Source: Lentimicrobiaceae bacterium
GTDB lineage: Bacteria > Bacteroidota > Bacteroidia > Bacteroidales > F082
Reading direction: 5' to 3'
Length of the DNA stretch: 43,926 nucleotides
Assembly: GCA_015061335.1 (NCBI GenBank)
Contig: SUWT01000011.1
Span: 1 to 43,926, forward strand
The notes below the pieces were generated by a model. The model searched no databases. It saw only the letters and a program-made list of their open reading frames with translations, and was not told the DNA's origin. Shown one piece after another: positions 23,111 to 30,709 of the stretch (position 1 is its first letter; each line of letters begins with the position of its first letter). The translations under genes were made by a program, and so were the position numbers.

Positions 23111-23443
23111 TTATTTTCTACTATATGTTACAGTATAACCAGCCTGAGAAAGACTTAGATCGGTCTTTGTGATTCTCTCGATTTTCATTGTATCAGAGAA
23201 TTCTTTTTTTACAGATCCTGTATTTACACCTTTTAATATCAATAAATCACCTTTTTTCTCCCACGATCTAAATTCAACATAATTCATATTTAAAGATTCT
23301 GCTGATCCGTCTTTATTCAATGTAAATCCATGTTCTTGAGTTCCATTGTCTGAAGCCTCAACCCATGTTCCTACGGCTGAAGGAGTACATGACATTAAGC
23401 CTAATGTCGTCAATACCAATGTAAAAAATAAAAATCTTTTCAT
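23111..23443 (-). CDS. lipocalin-like lipoprotein
   Basis: A 110-aa lipoprotein (lipobox LMSC, Cys19). The mature part starts TPSAVGTWVEASDNGTQEHG, a G-x-W near the N-terminus followed by alternating short beta-strands (FTLNKDGSAESL, WEKKGDLLILKG, MKIERITKTDLSL, YTVTYSRK). This resembles the small lipocalin-like or NlpE C-terminal-like beta-barrels common in Bacteroidetes; ligand and role are unknown. It stands alone on the minus strand with its own terminator. Confidence 0.8.
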   Translation of the reverse strand: MKRFLFFTLVLTTLGLMSCTPSAVGTWVEASDNGTQEHGFTLNKDGSAESLNMNYVEFRSWEKKGDLLILKGVNTGSVKKEFSDTMKIERITKTDLSLSQAGYTVTYSRK

Positions 23444-23510
23444 TACTTTAAAATTCTTTGCAAACTTACAAATTTACTTTCAATATGCAAGAAAATAATT
23501 TAAAAAAAAA

Positions 23511-24224
23511 TCAAAAGTCAAGATAATAGTCTTTTAATAAGTTTTTAAATTCCGTCGTATAAGAGTAATCCTTGTTTCTGATTACAATCTGTTCATTATC
23601 AACAGCTTCTGTTTTAAAAGGCGCAAATTCCATATTGACTCTGTTAGCCTCTTTACCTTCTATTGGTATGATTAGTTGTTCTTTACTAAGGTAGAAGCCA
23701 TGTTTTTCGGCCTCTTTTATAAATAATTTCGACTCAAAAAAAGGCAAAACCAATGCAAAACGGCCGTTTTGTTTAAGCATTTTCTTTGCGGAAAGTATCA
23801 AATCTTCAAAACTTAGTGTTGATACATGTCGAGCCATTACTTTTTTTTCTTTTACTGGTTTTACATCGCTGGCATAATAAGGTGGATTTGAGACTATCAG
23901 ATCGTATTTATTTTGATTGACTTCTGAGAAGTTTCTAACATCCTTGTGATAGACCTTCATTTTATCAGTCCAAACGGATAATTTAAAATTGAGTTCAGCT
24001 TCAATACAAGAATCTTCATCAAGTTCTACCGCATCGACTTTTTTTACGCCTTTTTGTGCTAATATAAGAGGTATCAATCCAGAGCCGGTACCTATATCAA
24101 GCACATAATCATCAGGTTTCAATTCGACCCATTGTGCAAACATAACGGCATCGGTTCCGATACGCATTGTAGAGCGATGATGGAACATTCCGAATTTTTT
24201 AAAAAAGAACGGGCGGCAATCCAT
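23511..24224 (-). CDS. trmN6: tRNA1(Val) adenine-37 N6-methyltransferase
   Basis: A 237-aa SAM-dependent methyltransferase (YfiC family) that methylates A37 of tRNA-Val. Motif I is DIGTGSGLIP, the acidic end of strand 2 is DAVELDEDSC, and the N6-methylation motif is SNPPYY. The family N-terminus FHHRSTMRIGTDAVMF is present. The start is taken as ATG 24222-24224 (MDCRPFFF), two bases after the rimM stop; a longer reading begins at TTG 24230. Almost certainly cotranscribed with rimM. Confidence 0.93.
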   Translation of the reverse strand: MDCRPFFFKKFGMFHHRSTMRIGTDAVMFAQWVELKPDDYVLDIGTGSGLIPLILAQKGVKKVDAVELDEDSCIEAELNFKLSVWTDKMKVYHKDVRNFSEVNQNKYDLIVSNPPYYASDVKPVKEKKVMARHVSTLSFEDLILSAKKMLKQNGRFALVLPFFESKLFIKEAEKHGFYLSKEQLIIPIEGKEANRVNMEFAPFKTEAVDNEQIVIRNKDYSYTTEFKNLLKDYYLDF

Positions 24225-24226
24225 AA

Positions 24227-24754
24227 TCAAACATCCAAATACATATCGATAAGTCCATTAGGAGCTGTGATAAAGATTTTTTTAGTTTCTCTATCAACAT
24301 TTTGGATAATGTCATCATGTATAGGTATTAGAATTTCCTTTTGATCTTTAAGGACACGTATCAGAGATTGCGTTGGATATTCAATAATTTCTTCGACAAC
24401 GCCTAATTCTCCTTTTTCACTATCTATTACCATATATTCAAGTACTTCATGTGAGTAGAAGTCGTTACCGTTTCGTTCAGGGAGGAGTTCTAAAGGCAGA
24501 TAAACTGATTTTCCGACGAGTTGACTAGCCTCTTCAAGTGTTTTTAAATCTTGGAATAATATAAAAGACTTATTTGAATGGAAACTTATTGACTCGATGA
24601 AAAAAGGGATCAGTTTTTGATTTACATCCAGAAGCATATAATTTAATTCTTCTATTTCATCGAAATCAGCATTATCGACACGAAGTGTTATCTCACCTTT
24701 AATCCCATGAGTTTTCACTATTTTTCCGACATAAAAACATTTATCCTTTGTCAT
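24227..24754 (-). CDS. rimM: ribosome maturation factor RimM
   Basis: Assists 30S maturation by binding ribosomal protein S19 and the 16S rRNA 3' domain. The 175-aa product has the N-terminal RimM barrel (FYVGKIVKTHGIKGEI, 7-22) and a C-terminal PRC-barrel (about 95-175, GVVEEIIEYPTQSLI, ILIPIHDDIIQNVD). First gene of a two-gene unit with trmN6. Its -7 promoter box falls in the T-tract of the upstream porin terminator. Confidence 0.95.
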   Translation of the reverse strand: MTKDKCFYVGKIVKTHGIKGEITLRVDNADFDEIEELNYMLLDVNQKLIPFFIESISFHSNKSFILFQDLKTLEEASQLVGKSVYLPLELLPERNGNDFYSHEVLEYMVIDSEKGELGVVEEIIEYPTQSLIRVLKDQKEILIPIHDDIIQNVDRETKKIFITAPNGLIDMYLDV

Positions 24755-24768
24755 AGATATTTTTTTTG

Positions 24769-24776
24769 CAAATATA
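24769..24776 (-). promoter_or_regulatory. -7 box of the rimM-trmN6 promoter
   Basis: TATATTTG on the minus strand, 14 nt before the rimM ATG. No TTG at the standard -33 position. Confidence 0.55.
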
Positions 24777-24807
24777 AAAAAAGTAGAGAGATAATTAATC
24801 CCTCTAC
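24774..24807 (-). terminator. porin gene terminator
   Basis: On the minus strand GTAGAGGGAT pairs with ATCTCTCTAC (one G-U) around TAATT and is followed by TTTTTTT, 23 nt after the porin stop. Confidence 0.88.
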
Positions 24808-24830
24808 GAATATATTATGCAACAAAGGAT

Positions 24831-26138
24831 TTATTTCAAGAATACAGGTTTGAATGTAAACATAAGATAAGCCCAGTTGTTGCAAGCTGATTTGTCACCT
24901 CCCTTAAGTGTTTGCAGTGTTTCAGAGCCAAACATTTGACTATATCCAAGGACTACATTGCTAGTACGGCTCAATTTATATGCGATGGTAAGGTCGAGTT
25001 CAGTACCGAGGTAAGGTTCCATTGTTTCGTTAATATTTCCGTTTTTAACTACTGAAGCGGCTGTCAAGAAGGCATGTCCTGTAAGATTGACTTCAAAACT
25101 TCCTGTAGAGTACTGTGCTGAGAGGAATAAGTCGTTAAGACCCACAGAGTTACTCCAATTACCATTAGTATTAAAATAATCCATAAAGCCATTAAACTTA
25201 TGAGAGGTTCCGTAAAAGGGATTGAAAGATCTATTGACGTATCCTTTAGGATTTTGCATCATTTCTTTTTGGTCAGTACCAGAAAGATGTTCCCAGCCAA
25301 GACCTAATATCCAGTCATTACTTATCTGATAATCGGCACCTAAACCAACGTAAAATGCTGATAATTCTCTGTCGTCCATATCTTTACCCATTGTATAATA
25401 AGCAGATGCGTGAAAGTTAAAATCTCCAGGCGTATAGACGATACGACCTCCCAGTGTTTGATTATAAACATCTTTGTGTTTATCGTGATTTTGTCCATTC
25501 TCAACAATCTGATAATTATGCTGATAAGCGTTGTTTAAGAACAAAAGACTGAGGTTTAAGTTATCTACTATGTCGGTATTCAACCATACGAACTGCATCA
25601 TTTTGTAGTTATTTAGGGAATAATAGGCTCCGTTCAGATGTTTTTGATCCTGATTAAATGCGGCGCCAATATCGATTCTAAGCATGCCATTATAGCTCAA
25701 CAATGCAAGGTCGTGACTTCTACCCTGTTGATCCCAATTTGATGCACCGAAGATTCTTTCATCGTCATACGATAATTCCTGACGACCTAATTTTAATGAC
25801 AGAGATGGTGTTAAATAATATTGTCCCCATGCCTGATGCAGACTGAGGGTATTAGAAGTTGAGAATAATTGAGGTTGGCTGCCCCAAATGAACACATCTT
25901 GTAATGACACACCCATTCTGATTCGTTCATTAGAATAATTAAAATTGATTCTTGTACGTTGTGAAGCAAAACCAGCGGGATCAGAATCTTTGTCTGTTAA
26001 AGTTGAATATCCGTGAAGATATTCCATACGAGGTCTGATCTCTCCACTTAACGAAAATTGTGCAAATGCATGATTTCCAAGCACACCGACAAACATTGTC
26101 AGTACAAGGATTTTTTTGAATGAAGTAAACTTTTTCAT
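24831..26138 (-). CDS. outer-membrane porin, alginate-export-like family
   Basis: A 435-aa protein with an SPI signal (about 1-26, cleavage after HAFA) followed by an entirely beta-barrel-like sequence with alternating amphipathic strands ending in an aromatic-rich C-terminus (YLMFTFKPVFLK). Recognisable pieces are GEIRPRMEYLHG, SLKLGRQELSYDDERIFG and WDQQGRSHDLALLSY, typical of alginate_export-type porins in Bacteroidetes. Substrate unknown; the family name does not prove alginate transport. Monocistronic, with a 16-bp palindrome in its upstream region. Confidence 0.85.
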   Translation of the reverse strand: MKKFTSFKKILVLTMFVGVLGNHAFAQFSLSGEIRPRMEYLHGYSTLTDKDSDPAGFASQRTRINFNYSNERIRMGVSLQDVFIWGSQPQLFSTSNTLSLHQAWGQYYLTPSLSLKLGRQELSYDDERIFGASNWDQQGRSHDLALLSYNGMLRIDIGAAFNQDQKHLNGAYYSLNNYKMMQFVWLNTDIVDNLNLSLLFLNNAYQHNYQIVENGQNHDKHKDVYNQTLGGRIVYTPGDFNFHASAYYTMGKDMDDRELSAFYVGLGADYQISNDWILGLGWEHLSGTDQKEMMQNPKGYVNRSFNPFYGTSHKFNGFMDYFNTNGNWSNSVGLNDLFLSAQYSTGSFEVNLTGHAFLTAASVVKNGNINETMEPYLGTELDLTIAYKLSRTSNVVLGYSQMFGSETLQTLKGGDKSACNNWAYLMFTFKPVFLK

Positions 26139-26170
26139 AATTTGTTGTTTTTACAATTTGTTGGATAAAC

Positions 26171-26186
26171 ATATGTAAATACATAT
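26171..26186. promoter_or_regulatory. palindrome upstream of the porin gene
   Basis: ATATGTA-AA-TACATAT, two exact 7-bp half-sites, 33-48 bp upstream of the porin ATG. Could be an operator; in such AT-rich DNA chance is a real alternative. Confidence 0.35.
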
Positions 26187-26261
26187 TGTTTAAATTTAAC
26201 ATTTTTTTATAACCACAACAGTCAAGGGAGAGTAATAATTATCATATTATTAATGTTACAC

Positions 26262-26291
26262 TTGTCATGTTGTCTAAAATTAGTATTTTTG
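26262..26291 (+). promoter_or_regulatory. promoter of the metal-exporter gene, full consensus
   Basis: TTG (26262-26264), 19-bp spacer, TATTTTTG (26284-26291); 23 nt before the ATG at 26315. Confidence 0.75.
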
Positions 26292-26314
26292 TATTTTAAA
26301 ATAATTAAAACTAA

Positions 26315-27508
26315 ATGACTTTGGATACATTTTATATTATTCTGCAACAGACATTGATTATAAGCACATTGGTGATTGGGATGATGATGGTGATAGAATT
26401 CATCAATGTAAGGACTGGAGGTTTATGGTCTAAGAAACTACAAAGGAAGCCTTGGCTTCAGATTTTATTTTCCATTGTAATGGGTATAATTCCAGGTTGT
26501 CTTGGAACATATACCGTCGTTTCATTATACGTTCATAGAGTAGTGAATTTCCCTGCTTTGGTGGCTGCCTTAATAACGACAACTGGCGATGAAGCCTTCT
26601 TCATGTTTTCACTATTTCCTGAAAAAGCATTATTGATAAACTTGATATTGATTGTATTGGCAATAACTATCGCCACATTATTACAATTCACGATAAAGAA
26701 TAAGTTTGTCGGATTGCAAAATAAGGAAATATCATTTCCAATACATGAACACGAGTCGTGCAGTCATTCACATCATCACCATCACAGCGTAAAATCGAAT
26801 ATCAAGAATATCAGTTTCGTAAGAGCCTTGCTTATAACATTAAGTGTAGGAGTTTTAATATTGGTTTTAAGTGGTGTCATCGACGGCTCTCATCACCTTA
26901 ATTTATTGATGGGAGGACAAACGGAAGAGAGTGTGATACATTCTTTTGAGAGTCAACAAGACTACGAGTCAACAAGTCAACAAGATTGTTGCCATAGTCA
27001 TAACCATAGTCATAGTCATACTTCAGAGTCTCATATTCATTCCCACGATCATGGCGGAGAAGCTGATTGGATTCGTATAATATTGATTGTGTTATTTGTG
27101 GCTATTCTGATTATAGTTATCATCGCGGAAGAGCATTTTTTGGAAGAGCATCTTTGGGAGCATGTGATAAAAGTTCATCTTCCCAAGATATTTCTCTGGA
27201 CTTTCGGTGTGATATTATGTCTGACGATAATCAACAATTTCGTCAATATACACGACATCATTGATTCTAAGCCTTTTATTGTCTTATTGGTAGCGATATT
27301 GATAGGTCTCATTCCGCAGTCGGGTCCGCATTTAATTTTCTTAATATTATTTGCGAAAGGCGATTTGCCATTAGGTATCTTTTTAGCGAATTGTATTGTC
27401 CAAGACGGACACGGAGCATTGCCTTTATTGGCAGAATCACGGAAAGCGTTTTTTGTCTCGAAAGGAATTAAAATCGTGATAGCTATTTTAGTAGGGGTTT
27501 TAATTTAA
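26315..27508 (+). CDS. putative 10-TM heavy-metal exporter (ArsP_2-like), His-rich
   Basis: A 397-aa polytopic inner-membrane protein with about 10 hydrophobic segments in two halves, each with a glycine/proline motif (MGIIPGCLGTY near residue 65; IGLIPQSGPHLI near 335). The halves are separated by two His-rich hydrophilic stretches, one with HEHESCSHSHHHHHS (about 145-159) and one with CCHSHNHSHSHTSESHIHSHDHGG (about 229-252). This matches the putative heavy-metal exporter family of anaerobes. The His/Cys clusters suggest Zn, Ni, Co or Cu binding; the metal is not determined. Single gene with a consensus promoter. Confidence 0.8.
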   Translation: MTLDTFYIILQQTLIISTLVIGMMMVIEFINVRTGGLWSKKLQRKPWLQILFSIVMGIIPGCLGTYTVVSLYVHRVVNFPALVAALITTTGDEAFFMFSLFPEKALLINLILIVLAITIATLLQFTIKNKFVGLQNKEISFPIHEHESCSHSHHHHHSVKSNIKNISFVRALLITLSVGVLILVLSGVIDGSHHLNLLMGGQTEESVIHSFESQQDYESTSQQDCCHSHNHSHSHTSESHIHSHDHGGEADWIRIILIVLFVAILIIVIIAEEHFLEEHLWEHVIKVHLPKIFLWTFGVILCLTIINNFVNIHDIIDSKPFIVLLVAILIGLIPQSGPHLIFLILFAKGDLPLGIFLANCIVQDGHGALPLLAESRKAFFVSKGIKIVIAILVGVLI

Positions 27509-27643
27509 GACAACAAGTTTATAAGATTAAATAATAAGTATCATTAATTATTAACCATTAACCTTTAAATCTTATGAAAAGGAGTATTGAAAATTTATTT
27601 ATTCTGCCATTTTCTGCCACTTTAGCTTGTTGTCTCGTTGTTT
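27508..27643. repeat. nested inverted repeats between convergent genes
   Basis: AGACAACAAG (27508-27517) is exactly complementary to CTTGTTGTCT (27626-27635), and inside it ATAAGATT (27521-27528) to AATCTTAT (27568-27575). ATTAACC x2 (27550-27563) sits between. No compact terminator hairpin with a T-run is seen; the structure may act as a loose bidirectional terminator. Confidence 0.5.
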
Positions 27644-28942
27644 TTAAAAAACCTGTATCAACAGCAATCCCACTATAATACCTACTATTGTTGCCACGAG
27701 TCCAGGCATCATGAAAGAGTGATTGAGTATATATTTACCAATCTTTGTTGTTCCTGTTCTGTCGAAGTTAATAGCTGCCACGACTGTTGGATAGTTAGGT
27801 ATAAAGAAATAGCCGTTCACTGCGGGGAATAGAGCTATCAGCAACATTGGATTAAGACCGAGAGCTATACCGAGAGGCATTATTGCACGCACGGTAGCTG
27901 CCTGACTATAAAGAAGTATTGACATCACGAAGAGAGCCACGCCGAAGAGCCAGGGCATTTCTGTCACAATACCCTCGATGGAGGATGTGAGTTGTCCGAT
28001 ATTGCCATTGATAAAGGTATCGCCCATCCAGGCTACACCGAATATAGCTATGACAGCCTGCATGCCGGCGGAGAATACGCTACCTTGTGCGGCTTTAGCT
28101 CCAGAAGTCTTGGTGACCAACAAGATGACGGCAGCTGTGGCAAGCATCAATATTTCTATGATAGAAGGCATTCCGAGAGATTGTCCGTTGAAAGTCGGGC
28201 GTATAGAAGGGATAGAACCGAAAAGAACGATGAGTATCGTAGCAGTTATAAAAAGTATCACCGACAATTTAGCACCAAATATATTTTTTATCTCGCCTAT
28301 TTCAATATGATGATCATCGAGCTCACCGTTCGCGAGTCTTCTTTGATATTCAGGGTCATCGACCAGTTCCTTACCGACTTTCATCGAAGCGAAGGCACCG
28401 ACGAGCACCCCGATGAGTGTTGCTGGTATAGTAATCTTAAGGATGTCGAAAAGTGTTATATCGAAACCGACAAGAAGTCCTAGCAGTGCTACAGTAGCAG
28501 CTGATATTGGCGAGGCAGTGATAGCCTGTTGCGATGCGATGACTGCGATGCCGAGCGGACGTTCCGGGCGTATCTTTGTCTCACGCGCCACTTCCGCTAT
28601 GACAGGCAGAACAGAATAAGCTACGTGACCTGTTCCTGCAAGAAATGTAAATGAATATGTTACTAAAGGAGCGAGAAGCGTGACATTCTGAGGGTGACGT
28701 CTTAAAATCTTCTCAGCCACTCCGACGAGAAAATCGAGACCTCCCGCAGCCTGCATCGCAGCAGCAGCCGAGATGACAGCAGCTATCATCAACATAACGT
28801 CAATAGGTGGAGAAGTAGGCTGAAGACCGAAGACAAATGTTAAAAGAGCTACACCTAAACCTCCCATCACACCTAAACCCACACCACCGATTCTAGCACC
28901 GATGATAATACAAACAAGAACAAATAATAATTGTATCAACAT
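27644..28942 (-). CDS. dcuB: anaerobic C4-dicarboxylate transporter, DcuA/DcuB family
   Basis: A 432-aa inner-membrane carrier exchanging fumarate, malate or aspartate for succinate during fumarate respiration. It shows many hydrophobic helices and conserved family stretches: GARIGGVGLGVMGG (15-28), MQAAGGLDFLV, LAGTGHVAYSVLPVIAEVA, SQQAITASPISAA and the C-terminal FPAVNGYFFIPNYPT. Length is normal. The gene is clearly richer in G+C than its neighbours. Monocistronic here; no aspartase or fumarase is adjacent. DcuA versus DcuB cannot be separated by sight. Confidence 0.93.
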   Translation of the reverse strand: MLIQLLFVLVCIIIGARIGGVGLGVMGGLGVALLTFVFGLQPTSPPIDVMLMIAAVISAAAAMQAAGGLDFLVGVAEKILRRHPQNVTLLAPLVTYSFTFLAGTGHVAYSVLPVIAEVARETKIRPERPLGIAVIASQQAITASPISAATVALLGLLVGFDITLFDILKITIPATLIGVLVGAFASMKVGKELVDDPEYQRRLANGELDDHHIEIGEIKNIFGAKLSVILFITATILIVLFGSIPSIRPTFNGQSLGMPSIIEILMLATAAVILLVTKTSGAKAAQGSVFSAGMQAVIAIFGVAWMGDTFINGNIGQLTSSIEGIVTEMPWLFGVALFVMSILLYSQAATVRAIMPLGIALGLNPMLLIALFPAVNGYFFIPNYPTVVAAINFDRTGTTKIGKYILNHSFMMPGLVATIVGIIVGLLLIQVF

Positions 28943-29048
28943 AATTTTACAGTTTTATACACTTAATTTTGTGTTTTCACAAAAAAAACTACAAATATAA
29001 GATTATTCTTTCTAAATATTCTAACAAACAAAGAAGATTTTTTACTTA

Positions 29049-30611
29049 TCAGAATTGACAAAAAACAGAAATTTTTCCATTGTCAGACACATAGTTCAAA
29101 TCCGACATATATCTTTTCTTTTTATCGTCTTCAAGTAATTCATTTTCAATAACGACGTAATCATAGTCAAAGGATAAGCCTATTTCAATTTTATCTTCTT
29201 TTTCAAACATTTCTGTATATCCCTTTCTATTCATTAAGATAAATGGAGTGTTCTGAGGATATGCCCACAAGGTTAAGATCTTAGCGTCTTTAGAAATTCC
29301 AATTGAATCAAGAAATTGCTCTGAGTCTTTGTAATTCTCTATGGTTCTCTCTGATGCGGCTCCCCAGTAATTTCTACGCCTTATTTCTTGTTTCTCATTA
29401 ACATTTTTGAACATTACAGAAACAAATGCAGCAGAAATCATAAAAAATACTATTCCTTTTTTATAATTATCAATTGTAGGCAAAGATTTAAGGATTAATA
29501 TGAACGATAATAATATAGGTAAGAAATATGTGTCAATAAAATAATAATCATGATTTGGAAATTGTTTTGCCATAGCTACTGTAAACAAGAAATATCCGAA
29601 AATACTAACTATTATAAAAATCCATAACGAATTATTTCTGCTGACTACATTAACTTCATCAATTTTCCCGTGTAATAATTTATTGTAAACTAGATATAAT
29701 ACCACAAATAAAATGCTTATCGCAAATAAACGATAATGTACTTCTGTAAAATAATGAAATAACCAATATTTCTTAGCTTCTGACATTCTTGAAATAAAAT
29801 CATTCCAATCATCAGCAGGCATCAATTCTGATAAAAACAAAGTCCCATGTTCTGATGATAAATGTTTGTTCCATAGGTAATATAAAATGAAAACTATAAT
29901 GGAAATAGATATTGGAAGTATTTTGCCATTGCATTCGCTTTCTTTTCTGATTATTCTTAAAAATTCAAATCCTAACAATGCCACATATATTACAGCAAAT
30001 GAAGTCCTTGTCAATAATGACAATGTGATAAATATCATAGCACATATAAAACAATATAACTTATTGATATTTATATATTTAACATAACAATACATCGCAA
30101 TAATGGCAAATGTAAAAGCAGGAATACTGGGTATAAAACCATTAAAATAATAAGCATATACCGGAGATGTCATGGCGACAGCTGTCACCAACAATGATTT
30201 TATCCAGTCATTTGTTAAAAGAAATGCTAATTTATACAAATAAAACATTCCTATTACAGCAATTAGCAATGTACATGATCTAAAAATCCATGGTGATGTT
30301 ACTCCTGTTATTTTCATTAGGATTGCGACTAAAAATTCCATAAGAGGAAGATCGACAGATGTAATTGTAGTTGTATGAGGAAAATTCCAATCATTAGGGA
30401 ATTGTTTGTTATATATAAAAGTTTCAGGATGAAATAAATCAAAATTATTATTTAAGAAACCTAACGCAATAGCATATCTATCAGATTGCGACCAAGCATG
30501 AATGTATGAGGGAAATTCATTCATATATGGATATTGAATAAACAATCCTGATAAAACAATGAAAATCAGCGCAATTATCCAAGCATTCCTATTTAGATAG
30601 TCGTATTGCAT
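29049..30611 (-). CDS. polytopic GT-C-like glycosyltransferase or related membrane protein
   Basis: A 520-aa protein with about 11 hydrophobic helices and a C-terminal soluble tail (about 410-520). An early loop after the first helix (SYIHAWSQSDRYAIALGF) resembles the acidic/aromatic loop of GT39/ArnT-type lipid-linked sugar transferases, and YAYYFNGFIPSIPAF fits that group. No clear catalytic motif confirms it. The start is ATG 30609-30611 (MQYDYLNRN); a longer reading from a TTG overlaps the promoter box TATTTTTG. It may glycosylate a surface polymer or protein; the substrate is unknown and no polysaccharide locus surrounds it. Confidence 0.65.
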   Translation of the reverse strand: MQYDYLNRNAWIIALIFIVLSGLFIQYPYMNEFPSYIHAWSQSDRYAIALGFLNNNFDLFHPETFIYNKQFPNDWNFPHTTTITSVDLPLMEFLVAILMKITGVTSPWIFRSCTLLIAVIGMFYLYKLAFLLTNDWIKSLLVTAVAMTSPVYAYYFNGFIPSIPAFTFAIIAMYCYVKYININKLYCFICAMIFITLSLLTRTSFAVIYVALLGFEFLRIIRKESECNGKILPISISIIVFILYYLWNKHLSSEHGTLFLSELMPADDWNDFISRMSEAKKYWLFHYFTEVHYRLFAISILFVVLYLVYNKLLHGKIDEVNVVSRNNSLWIFIIVSIFGYFLFTVAMAKQFPNHDYYFIDTYFLPILLSFILILKSLPTIDNYKKGIVFFMISAAFVSVMFKNVNEKQEIRRRNYWGAASERTIENYKDSEQFLDSIGISKDAKILTLWAYPQNTPFILMNRKGYTEMFEKEDKIEIGLSFDYDYVVIENELLEDDKKKRYMSDLNYVSDNGKISVFCQF

Positions 30612-30629
30612 AAATAATAATTTAAGGTA

Positions 30630-30637
30630 CAAAAATA
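30630..30637 (-). promoter_or_regulatory. -7 box of the GT-C-like gene promoter
   Basis: TATTTTTG on the minus strand, 18 nt before the ATG at 30611. Confidence 0.55.
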
Positions 30638-30655
30638 ATGTTTTTAAAGATCTAA

Positions 30656-30690
30656 TGCGATAAAATAATATCTTTGCGATAAAATAATAT
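30656..30690. repeat. 16-bp direct repeat in a divergent promoter region
   Basis: TGCGATAAAATAATAT occurs at 30656-30671 and, unchanged, at 30675-30690 (19-bp step). The first copy runs into the GH20 promoter box TATCTTTG. Confidence 0.7.
30669..30676 (+). promoter_or_regulatory. -7 box of the second GH20 gene promoter
   Basis: TATCTTTG, 33 nt before the ATG at 30710; embedded in the 16-bp direct repeat. Confidence 0.55.
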
Positions 30691-30709
30691 ACTTTTAATA
30701 ATAATTGAT

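Noticed and set aside
22823-23172. Open frames over the tRNA (for example one reading VAQLDRVPDYGSGG)
   Set aside because: They are translations of tRNA-Arg and its terminator; this is a well-known false protein pattern.
30612-30632. N-terminal extension of the GT-C-like protein from a TTG
   Set aside because: The TTG lies in the promoter box TATTTTTG; ATG at 30611 chosen.
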